In this document: in pieces, positions 5,907 through 11,735 of the stretch | Layout: each line of letters begins with the position of its first letter | Position numbering within the stretch: the first letter of the stretch is position 1 | Assembly: GCA_903853285.1 (NCBI GenBank) | Contig: CAINTF010000012.1 | Location: 1-11,735, forward strand | Origin: an uncultured Acidimicrobium sp. | Lineage (GTDB): Bacteria > Actinomycetota > Acidimicrobiia > Acidimicrobiales > Ilumatobacteraceae | Length of the DNA: 11,735 bases | Direction of reading: 5' to 3' | The notes under the pieces: model-generated | Database searches by the model: none | Told to the model about the DNA's origin: nothing | Seen by the model: the letters and a program-made list of their open reading frames with translations, nothing else | Position numbers and translations under genes: made by a program

Positions 5907-6602
5907 CTAAGCAACTGCAGTACCAACAAAATGTCCGACAGCCATTGTGAAACCCATGGCCACGAGGCCACCTAACAAGACTCGAAATGTTGGGCGAAGT
6001 GGATGGGCTCCGCCTGCCTTCGAACTTGATACGCCCAATGCAACGAGCGCCACAGCTGCGATCACAATTGTTGTGGATATGCGATGCGCAGATGACGCAA
6101 GCGCAACTGCAATGAGCGGAATTGCAGCACCAACCGAAAACGACCCAGCCGAACTCACGCTTGCCTGAAGAGGTCGCGCCATAGTGAACGAAGTAATTCC
6201 AAGTTCTTCTGCCATATGCACCTTGAGGGCATCTTTTTTGGTGAGAGCAACTGCGACTTCTCGCGCAAGTTGATCGTTGAGTCCTTTGGATGCATAAATT
6301 GCTGTCAGTTCATCGAGTTCATGCTCTGGCGTGTGCGTCAGTTCCCAAGTCTCCTTGGCGATATCTGCTTGTTCCGAGTCACGCTGGGAACTGACGGAAA
6401 CATATTCGCCAATTGCCATAGATGCCGCACCAGCAACCAAGCCAGCAACCCCAGCTGTAATAATCGTGCTCCGGGTTGCTTCCGCTGCAGCGACACCCAA
6501 GATCAAACATGCTGTTGAGATAATTCCATCATTTGCACCAAGCACCATTGCTCGCAACAAACCAATGCGATGACTCAAGTGTCCTTCGTCGTGCTTTACC
6601 AT
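5907..6602 (-). CDS. VIT1/CCC1-family Fe2+/Mn2+ membrane transporter
   Basis: A 231-residue integral membrane protein. The ATG at 6602 is preferred over an in-frame GTG at 6611 because it gives the family-typical start with a short His-containing head, then LLRAMVLGANDGIISTACLILG (about 15-36). Helix 1 carries D25. Helix 2 (about 46-70) ends in MAIGEYVSVSSQ. The cytosolic region (about 75-145) is rich in Glu, with EHELDEL, two further conserved-looking Glu at 132-133 and nearby Met residues, matching the metal-binding domain of plant VIT1. Helices 3-5 cover about 155-172, 176-194 and 207-228. The family exports or sequesters Fe2+ or Mn2+ by proton exchange. It lies 33 bp after the FAD oxidase and 30 bp before the cupin, so it is embedded in a catabolic operon. 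It may supply or buffer metal for the metal-dependent enzymes encoded there. Confidence 0.93.
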   Translation of the reverse strand: MVKHDEGHLSHRIGLLRAMVLGANDGIISTACLILGVAAAEATRSTIITAGVAGLVAGAASMAIGEYVSVSSQRDSEQADIAKETWELTHTPEHELDELTAIYASKGLNDQLAREVAVALTKKDALKVHMAEELGITSFTMARPLQASVSSAGSFSVGAAIPLIAVALASSAHRISTTIVIAAVALVALGVSSSKAGGAHPLRPTFRVLLGGLVAMGFTMAVGHFVGTAVA

Positions 6603-6635
6603 GCCAAACACGCTACACCGCGAGCCAAATATTCT

Positions 6636-8015
6636 TTAACCCAACAAGCCATCGCGCAATGCGAGCAATCGTTTCATTGGACGATGCGTGCGCCGCTCTG
6701 CCTTGTCGGCATATTCGGTCAGTGCCAACAACGAATTAACCCCTAGCCATCGCAGTGGCTCAACTTCCCACTGTTTTGACTGATGATTCACAAGCGCGCA
6801 ACGAGTAAGCGCATCGCCTGTGTCAGCAATCTGGTGTGCGAGTGTTCGGCCAACCAAACTTGACAATGCAACGCCATCTCCGACATATCCGCCTCCTGCA
6901 CAGAGACCAGTTGTGGAATCAACATTTGCAAATGCATGCCAATCTCGTGGCGCACCAACAGGACCACCCCAGTGATGAGTAAATTGTGCATCGGCCACTT
7001 GTGGAAATATTTCTCGCACGGTTTTCTCAAGCCGACCATGAATTGTTTTGTTGCGGTCGTAACGATCAGAAATACTCGATCCAAAGTGATACGGCGCACC
7101 ACGACCGCCGAATGCGATTCGACCGTCCGCAGTTCGTTGCGCGTAGGTCACCATATTGCGACCATCGGCAAAAGTCTCACGGTGATTCCAACCCAACGAA
7201 TGCCACACAGAATCGGAAAGTGGCTCGGTAGCCACCATCAATGAATACAGCGGAACGATCTTTCGCTTGCCAGCAGGAAGTTGCGATGTGAAGGACTCAA
7301 GAGCGTTCACTACCCACTTGGCACGAACTTCGCCTCGCTCCATCACGACTCTTCGTGGCTCAATTGTGATCGCACGTGAATCCTCGAAAATTACGACGCC
7401 AAGATTCTCAATCGTTCTAGCCAACCCTGTCACCAACTTCCACGGGTTCACAACAGCGCAGTGCGGGCTATACATGCCACCAAGAGTGGAGGAAACGCGA
7501 ATGCGTTGAGAGATCTGGTCGGCACTTTCCCAAGTCATATCCAAATCGCTAAAGCCGGCAGCATGCCAATCATCTATGTAGTGATGCAATCGCTCCACGT
7601 GCGCAGGGTCGGAGGCCGATGTGATGGTTCCGCCCTTGTGGAAATCGCAGTCAATATTGTTTGACTGAGCAACGCGAGCAATTTCATCCACAGTTGCAAA
7701 CATTTGATCCTGCAAAAATCGCATCGCCTGTGAGCCATGTTCGGCAGACATCTCGCTTGGTGACATTGGCAAAAATGCACTGCACCATCCACCGTTACGA
7801 CCGCTCCCCCCAAAGCCGACAAATTGCGACTCAACTATCGATACCGACAGTTGCGGAGCGAGTTGCTTGAGATAAAAAGCTGTCCACAAACCGGTGTAAC
7901 CACCACCGACAATCACGACATCGGACTCGACAACACCATCTACAGCACTGCGGCGACTGGATGAGTCAAACCGCGCGCCATCTTGCCAGAGTGGGAGCGC
8001 GCGACCAAGAGTCAT
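6636..8015 (-). CDS. FAD-dependent oxidoreductase, DadA/PuuB-like amine or amino acid oxidase
   Basis: A 459-residue D-amino-acid-oxidase-family (DAO) flavoprotein. The ATG at 8015 is preferred over an in-frame TTG at 8024; neither has a good Shine-Dalgarno. The N-terminal dinucleotide motif is VVIVGGGYTGLWTA (33-46; G37, G39, G42), with E62 after the second strand for the ribose, then the SGRNGGW segment (71-77) of the PuuB/OrdL-like branch. A second FAD-contact loop, GGGYVGDGV (374-382), lies near the C-terminus. These enzymes oxidise secondary or primary amines, such as sarcosine, gamma-glutamylputrescine or D-amino acids, to imines, passing electrons to oxygen or a carrier. The gene starts 12 bp after the enolase-superfamily gene, implying tight co-expression. 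A link to products of the arginine-type pathway (guanidino compounds, polyamines) is possible but unproven. Confidence 0.92.
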   Translation of the reverse strand: MTLGRALPLWQDGARFDSSSRRSAVDGVVESDVVIVGGGYTGLWTAFYLKQLAPQLSVSIVESQFVGFGGSGRNGGWCSAFLPMSPSEMSAEHGSQAMRFLQDQMFATVDEIARVAQSNNIDCDFHKGGTITSASDPAHVERLHHYIDDWHAAGFSDLDMTWESADQISQRIRVSSTLGGMYSPHCAVVNPWKLVTGLARTIENLGVVIFEDSRAITIEPRRVVMERGEVRAKWVVNALESFTSQLPAGKRKIVPLYSLMVATEPLSDSVWHSLGWNHRETFADGRNMVTYAQRTADGRIAFGGRGAPYHFGSSISDRYDRNKTIHGRLEKTVREIFPQVADAQFTHHWGGPVGAPRDWHAFANVDSTTGLCAGGGYVGDGVALSSLVGRTLAHQIADTGDALTRCALVNHQSKQWEVEPLRWLGVNSLLALTEYADKAERRTHRPMKRLLALRDGLLG

Positions 8016-8027
8016 GAAGATCAAAAA

Positions 8028-9233
8028 CTACAGCAGTGTGGCTGGTACCGAACTCATCTCGAGATGCAACTCGCTGCCGGTATATGGATTCGCGAGAGCG
8101 ACTTTCTCATTCAGTTCAATACCCAAACCAGGTTCGGTTGGCGGAATAATGAAGCCACCCTCAAACTTGATTGACGTTTTCACGAGTTCGGCATGAAACC
8201 CCTGCCAACCTTGAATGGTTTCGAGAATCAAAAAGTTCGGTGTGCATGTCGCCAACTGAATGTTGGCGGCGGCGACAACTGGACCGCAATACAAATGCGG
8301 TGCAATTTGCGCGTGATACACCTCGGCCATTGAGGCAATTTTTTTGCCTTCAAGCAATCCACCACAACGACCAAGGTTCGGCTGCAGAATCGAAGCTGCA
8401 CCAGTTTTGAGAAGCTGATGAAATTCGTACTTCGTCGTCAACCGCTCGCCCGCCGAAATAGGAATGCTCGTCGCGCGAGCAACCTTGGCGATCTCTTCCG
8501 GAGAATCTGGTGGAACTGGCTCTTCAAACCACAACGGGTCATACTTTTCGAGTTGCTTGGCAAGTCGAATTGCGCCAGACGCACTGAATTGACCGTGAGT
8601 GCCGAACAAAATATCGGCACGAGTGCCAATTGCTTCGCGTACTGCGCGAACCATCTTGACTGACAGGTCAATCGCATGCAACGCAGGTTGGCGACCGTCA
8701 AAAACAGAATACCTTCCGGCTGGATCAAACTTGACTCCCGTAAAACCGCGCTCAACTTCCCGCACCGCAGCCTCAGCAGCAGCATCGGGGTCGCTATACA
8801 CAGGGTCATCTGCATACACATCAACACCAACTGGTGGATAGAGATACGTATATGCACGCAATTTTTCGTGCACTCGACCGCCGAGCAATTCGTAAACGGG
8901 TTTGCCAGTTTCTTTGCCACAGATATCCCACATGGCCATTTCGATACCGCTGACAATTCCGCCCGTTGTGAGGTCGGGGCGTAACGAATACCCACGGCCA
9001 TATACATTGCGCCACATCACTTCGATATGGAATGGATCTGTGCCGATTACATGTCGTTGAGCCACTTCTTCAATCATCTTGGCTACAAGATGTGGAGAAT
9101 AGGTTGCGGTATATACCTCACCAATTCCTGTAATGCCGGAATCAGTTGTGAGTTTTACAAAAATAAAATAGCGACCACCAAAACGCGGTGGTGGGTTTCC
9201 CACCACAAATGTTTTGACGTCGACAATTTTCAT
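8028..9233 (-). CDS. Enolase superfamily (mandelate racemase/muconate lactonizing) acid-sugar dehydratase-like protein
   Basis: A complete 401-residue member of the mandelate racemase group, close to the D-galactonate/mannonate-dehydratase type. The N-terminal capping domain (about 1-125) contains GGIVSGIEMAMWDICGK (91-107). The barrel domain carries GVKFD (K168, D170), two metal-ligand glutamates in FEEPVPP (237/238) and AGERL (E263), and an IAPH histidine (H313), the usual general acid position. The first ligand position reads GTHGQF (211-216), where D-x-H is expected, so the usual Asp appears replaced by Gly211 while H213 is kept. Such enzymes use Mg2+ to remove an alpha proton and usually dehydrate sugar acids to 2-keto-3-deoxy acids. 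The gene follows the alcohol dehydrogenase by 14 bp and precedes the FAD oxidase by 12 bp. Family is certain; substrate is not. Confidence 0.92.
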   Translation of the reverse strand: MKIVDVKTFVVGNPPPRFGGRYFIFVKLTTDSGITGIGEVYTATYSPHLVAKMIEEVAQRHVIGTDPFHIEVMWRNVYGRGYSLRPDLTTGGIVSGIEMAMWDICGKETGKPVYELLGGRVHEKLRAYTYLYPPVGVDVYADDPVYSDPDAAAEAAVREVERGFTGVKFDPAGRYSVFDGRQPALHAIDLSVKMVRAVREAIGTRADILFGTHGQFSASGAIRLAKQLEKYDPLWFEEPVPPDSPEEIAKVARATSIPISAGERLTTKYEFHQLLKTGAASILQPNLGRCGGLLEGKKIASMAEVYHAQIAPHLYCGPVVAAANIQLATCTPNFLILETIQGWQGFHAELVKTSIKFEGGFIIPPTEPGLGIELNEKVALANPYTGSELHLEMSSVPATLL

Positions 9234-9247
9234 CGGTTGACAGTCGC

Positions 9248-10327
9248 CTAGAAGACAATCACGTTGCGAAGTGCCTCGCCGCGCTTTACTGCGTCGATGG
9301 CTTCATTGATCTCTTCAATCGGATACGTCTTGGTAACAAGTTCGTCCAACTTGACACGACCCTGGTTGTACAAGCCAACAAGGTTCGGAATGTCAACTTG
9401 GATACGCGCGGAACCCATCTTTGACCCCAAGATGTTCTGGCTGTATGCAGCCATCGTGCCTGGATCAATTTCGGACATCACGCCGCTCGCCGGCATACCC
9501 ACCAACACAACCGAGCCGCTCTTTGCCAACATGCCGTACGACGAGTCGAATGCAGACTTCACACCAACAGTGACAAACACATAATCAGCTCCGCGACCAT
9601 CGGTGAGTTCAAGAACTCGCTCAGCAACATTTTCAGTCTTTGAGTTGACGCCGTGTGTTGCTCCAAACTCCTTAGCGGCAGCAATCTTGTTATCGGCAAT
9701 GTCAATGGCGATGACAGTGCGAGCGCCGCTTACACGAGCGCCCTGAATCGCATTGAGTCCAACGCCACCAGTACCAATTACGACGACGTGGCTACCAGCG
9801 GGAACTTTTGCAGTGTTAGTCACCGCGCCGAAGCCAGTGATGACACCACATGCAAGCAATGATGCGCTTGCCATCGGAATTGTTTTTGGAACCGCTACGC
9901 ACTGCGACTCGTGTACGAGCACAAACTCTGCAAAGCCACCAGTTCGCATGCTCTGCACAATCGAGTTGCCTTTTGCATCGGTAATTGGCGACTTGGCATC
10001 GAGCGGAAACTGCGTGGTGCAAGTAACCGGGTTGCCCATGCTGCAACCATGGCAGTGTCCACATGAACGAATCAGCGTGACTACAACATGCTCTCCGACT
10101 TTTACAGTTGTGACGTCTGCGCCAACTTTTTCGACAACACCAGCACACTCGTGTCCATAAATCGCTGGCAATGTCCCGCCCCATGAACCTTCTGCATATG
10201 TGATGTCACTGTGGCAAATTGCAACAGCAGAAACTTTGACGCGAACTTCACCCGGACCAGCATCAGCGAGTTGAACATCCTCAATTACTAGTGGCTTACC
10301 GAACTCGCGACAAACTGCTGCTTTCAT
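9248..10327 (-). CDS. Zinc-dependent alcohol dehydrogenase, MDR superfamily
   Basis: A 359-residue medium-chain dehydrogenase of usual length. Catalytic zinc ligands C38, H59 (in GHE) and C160 are all present, as are the four structural-zinc cysteines C89, C92, C95 and C103 in SCGHCHGC plus a downstream Cys. The Rossmann motif GTGGVG is at 185-190, and D209 at the end of the next strand indicates NAD rather than NADP. The overall pattern is that of class III-type/NAD-linked alcohol dehydrogenases, including S-(hydroxymethyl)-like and polyol dehydrogenases. It interconverts an alcohol and an aldehyde or ketone in the cytoplasm. It lies 41 bp downstream of the class II aldolase gene and 14 bp upstream of the dehydratase gene, consistent with one pathway. 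The ATG has no strong Shine-Dalgarno. The specific alcohol is not determinable. Confidence 0.94.
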   Translation of the reverse strand: MKAAVCREFGKPLVIEDVQLADAGPGEVRVKVSAVAICHSDITYAEGSWGGTLPAIYGHECAGVVEKVGADVTTVKVGEHVVVTLIRSCGHCHGCSMGNPVTCTTQFPLDAKSPITDAKGNSIVQSMRTGGFAEFVLVHESQCVAVPKTIPMASASLLACGVITGFGAVTNTAKVPAGSHVVVIGTGGVGLNAIQGARVSGARTVIAIDIADNKIAAAKEFGATHGVNSKTENVAERVLELTDGRGADYVFVTVGVKSAFDSSYGMLAKSGSVVLVGMPASGVMSEIDPGTMAAYSQNILGSKMGSARIQVDIPNLVGLYNQGRVKLDELVTKTYPIEEINEAIDAVKRGEALRNVIVF

Positions 10328-10368
10328 AGAAATGATCTACTTTCTTGCTCTCGGGGGTTTAAACGGAC

Positions 10369-11097
10369 TTACTTAATGTAGTCGGCTGACTCGTAATCAA
10401 GAATGTCCATCAAGGCCTCAAGATGCAACTCGGCTGCCTCTGGATATTCTCGCCACTGTTTACACGCAAGGGCCGCCGTCGCGTTATCGACCAATTGCAA
10501 CTCGCGCCCTGTGGAAAGCGCGATCACCTGCAGTTGGGCTGCTTTCTCAAGGTAATACAACTCATCAAATGCTTGTGCAATCGTGTCCCCCACGACCAAC
10601 ACGCCGTGGTTTGCGAGAAACAAGATGTCCTTGCCATCAGTCAGAAGCGAAGCCACCCGCTCACCCTCGGTTGGCTCAAGTGCCATACCCGCGTAATGAC
10701 GGTCGTAAGCAATGCGTTTATAAAACCGACACGCATTTTGATCCAGCATCAAGAACTCAAAGTTTTTCAAGCTTGCAAGTGCCGTTGTGTACGGCATATG
10801 CGTGTGCAAAATGCATCTCGCCCGCGGCACATTGCGATGAATGTACGAATGCAAAATCCAAGCCGTTGCATCTACGTTCTCTGCAACTGGGTCTGAGGCT
10901 CGCTCGGACGAAGTTACTAATGCCAACTGACTCGCCTGCGCACGAGAGAAATGCATGCCTCGTGTGTTGATCAAAAAATCTTGACCGTCGTCGCTGACAG
11001 CAGCACTGAAATGGTTTGCTACACCTTCGTGATACTCAAGTCTGGCAGCCCAGCGAAATGCAGCTGCTAGTTCTTTGCGCGTTCGCTCGTGATCCAT
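10369..11097 (-). CDS. Class II aldolase/adducin family protein
   Basis: A 242-residue cytoplasmic protein of the aldolase II/adducin-head fold. Zinc-ligand histidines are visible: H98 and H100 in ILHTHMPY and H164 in ANHGVLVVG. The glycine- and histidine-containing start (RWAARLEYHEGVANHFSAAV, 15-34), the NTRGMHFSR turn (44-52) and the EGERVASLL helix (144-152) fit the family. Members cleave or decarboxylate small sugar or sugar-phosphate acids via an enediolate, like fuculose-phosphate aldolase, or serve as DlpA-type or 3-oxo-tetronate 4-phosphate decarboxylase-like enzymes. No DUF1537-type kinase, which would suggest the tetronate route, is seen in the window. GGGGGA three bases upstream of the ATG is the clearest Shine-Dalgarno on the minus strand, supporting this start. 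It lies 36 bp after the second hydroxyacid dehydrogenase gene and probably works with it. Confidence 0.9.
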   Translation of the reverse strand: MDHERTRKELAAAFRWAARLEYHEGVANHFSAAVSDDGQDFLINTRGMHFSRAQASQLALVTSSERASDPVAENVDATAWILHSYIHRNVPRARCILHTHMPYTTALASLKNFEFLMLDQNACRFYKRIAYDRHYAGMALEPTEGERVASLLTDGKDILFLANHGVLVVGDTIAQAFDELYYLEKAAQLQVIALSTGRELQLVDNATAALACKQWREYPEAAELHLEALMDILDYESADYIK

Positions 11098-11133
11098 GCG
11101 TCCCCCAACTACACCTATCGCGTTGGGTGAACC

Positions 11134-11735
11134 CTATTCCAATTCGGCAGGAAAACCAGGTGCGCGCAAGTCTGAACCAGTTGCGTCTTCGAGCAACTTG
11201 ACTACTTGCGACGACCATGCTTCTCCGCCGTAAGCGGCCTTTGCCAACACAAACTGCTCATTGGTCAATGTTGCCAGAGCAAGAGGCACACCAAACTCTT
11301 TGCCATACCCCAGAGCAAAACCCATGTCCTTGAGTGCTAAGTCCATAGTGAAATTGATGTTGTAGCTGCCGTTAAGAATCACTTGGCTTTCTGTTTCGTG
11401 CACAAAGCTATTGCCCGAAGATTGCTTGATCGCTTCGAAGGCAACACCGAGGTCGAGGCCTCCGCGCTTAGCAAGCATTAACGCTTCACCCGCAGCAACC
11501 AAGTGAATGAATGCCAGCATGTTGGTAATTACTTTGATGACTGCAGCACTCCCCAACTTGCCGATGTACAACACTGGCTGCCCCATCGCGTTCAGCGCTT
11601 TTTCATGCGCTTTGAAAACTGCTTCTTCGCCACCGACGAGCACCGTGATGTCTCCGTGCGCTGCTTTGTGGACACCTCCAGTTACAGGCGACTCGAGCAC
11701 ATTGATACCCTTTGCTTCGCACATCGCACCGAGAC
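11134..11735 (-). CDS. 3-hydroxyisobutyrate dehydrogenase-family oxidoreductase, N-terminus beyond window (partial)
   Basis: This is the C-terminal part of a beta-hydroxyacid dehydrogenase; the reading frame runs open off the right edge (codons Leu-Gly-Ala precede the internal ATG at 11722-11724), so that ATG is not the true start. About 200 residues are visible. They contain ESPVTGG, ILVGG-like TVLVGG, the catalytic lysine in VIKVITNMLAFIH, SSGNSFVHETES and the C-terminal MDLALKDMGFALGYGKEFGVPL helices. The Rossmann domain lies outside. It is a paralogue of the gene at 1698-2657, sharing long identical stretches such as KVITNMLAFIH and SSGNSF-HETES. It is the first visible gene of the seven-gene minus-strand operon; whether more genes precede it is unknown. 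A role as tartronate-semialdehyde-reductase-like enzyme beside an aldolase is plausible but inferred. Confidence 0.93.
   Translation of the reverse strand, partial: LGAMCEAKGINVLESPVTGGVHKAAHGDITVLVGGEEAVFKAHEKALNAMGQPVLYIGKLGSAAVIKVITNMLAFIHLVAAGEALMLAKRGGLDLGVAFEAIKQSSGNSFVHETESQVILNGSYNINFTMDLALKDMGFALGYGKEFGVPLALATLTNEQFVLAKAAYGGEAWSSQVVKLLEDATGSDLRAPGFPAELE

Noticed and set aside
8438..9007. Minus-strand open frame of 189 codons inside the dehydratase gene
   Set aside because: It is an alternative frame of the enolase-superfamily gene, which carries all family motifs; the alternative has no domain signature.
10353..10366. GTTTAAAC palindrome between the aldolase and alcohol dehydrogenase genes
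   Set aside because: Eight-base palindromes occur often by chance, and nothing around it suggests a promoter or operator inside the operon.

Overview
This is a bacterial chromosomal segment of intermediate GC content, densely packed with genes that are mostly catabolic oxidoreductases. The organism is probably an actinobacterium; a freshwater or marine Acidimicrobiia-type lineage would fit the roughly 50% GC, the one-piece tmRNA and the enzyme mix. That placement is inferred from composition and gene content only and is weakly held. Many start codons have no clear Shine-Dalgarno sequence.

Left end (1-1168): after a short GC-rich edge comes a complete tmRNA gene (ssrA, 141-521) on the plus strand, encoding the short tag ANKQFALAA. 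A minus-strand two-gene cassette (DUF4160 then DUF2442, toxin-antitoxin-like) runs convergently into it and stops 23 bp from the tmRNA 3' end. An unrecognised 161-residue protein with a faint lipocalin-like signature is divergent from the cassette.

Middle (1698-5502): a 3-hydroxyisobutyrate-dehydrogenase-family gene (minus) is divergent from a plus-strand pair: an arginine:pyruvate-transaminase-like aminotransferase and a TPP-dependent 2-oxo acid decarboxylase. Both resemble AruH and AruI of the Pseudomonas arginine transaminase pathway. A perfect 14-bp palindrome lies in the 60-bp divergent promoter region and is a good operator candidate.

Right (5517-11735): seven minus-strand genes are spaced by about 12-41 bp and read as one operon. 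In transcription order they are a second 3-hydroxyisobutyrate-dehydrogenase-family gene (cut by the window edge), a class II aldolase-family protein, a zinc alcohol dehydrogenase, an enolase-superfamily dehydratase, a DadA/PuuB-like FAD oxidase, a VIT-family Fe/Mn transporter and a DUF861 cupin. Dehydrogenase, acid-sugar dehydratase, aldolase and tartronate-semialdehyde-reductase-like enzymes would together resemble a sugar-acid route. The FAD oxidase and cupin recall amine catabolism. The operon converges on the aruHI-like pair with a 14-bp gap.

No complete new defence or mobile system was found. The points most worth follow-up are the AruHI-like pair with its palindromic operator, the dehydratase with an apparently replaced metal-ligand Asp, the mixed seven-gene operon, and the TA-like cassette abutting ssrA.
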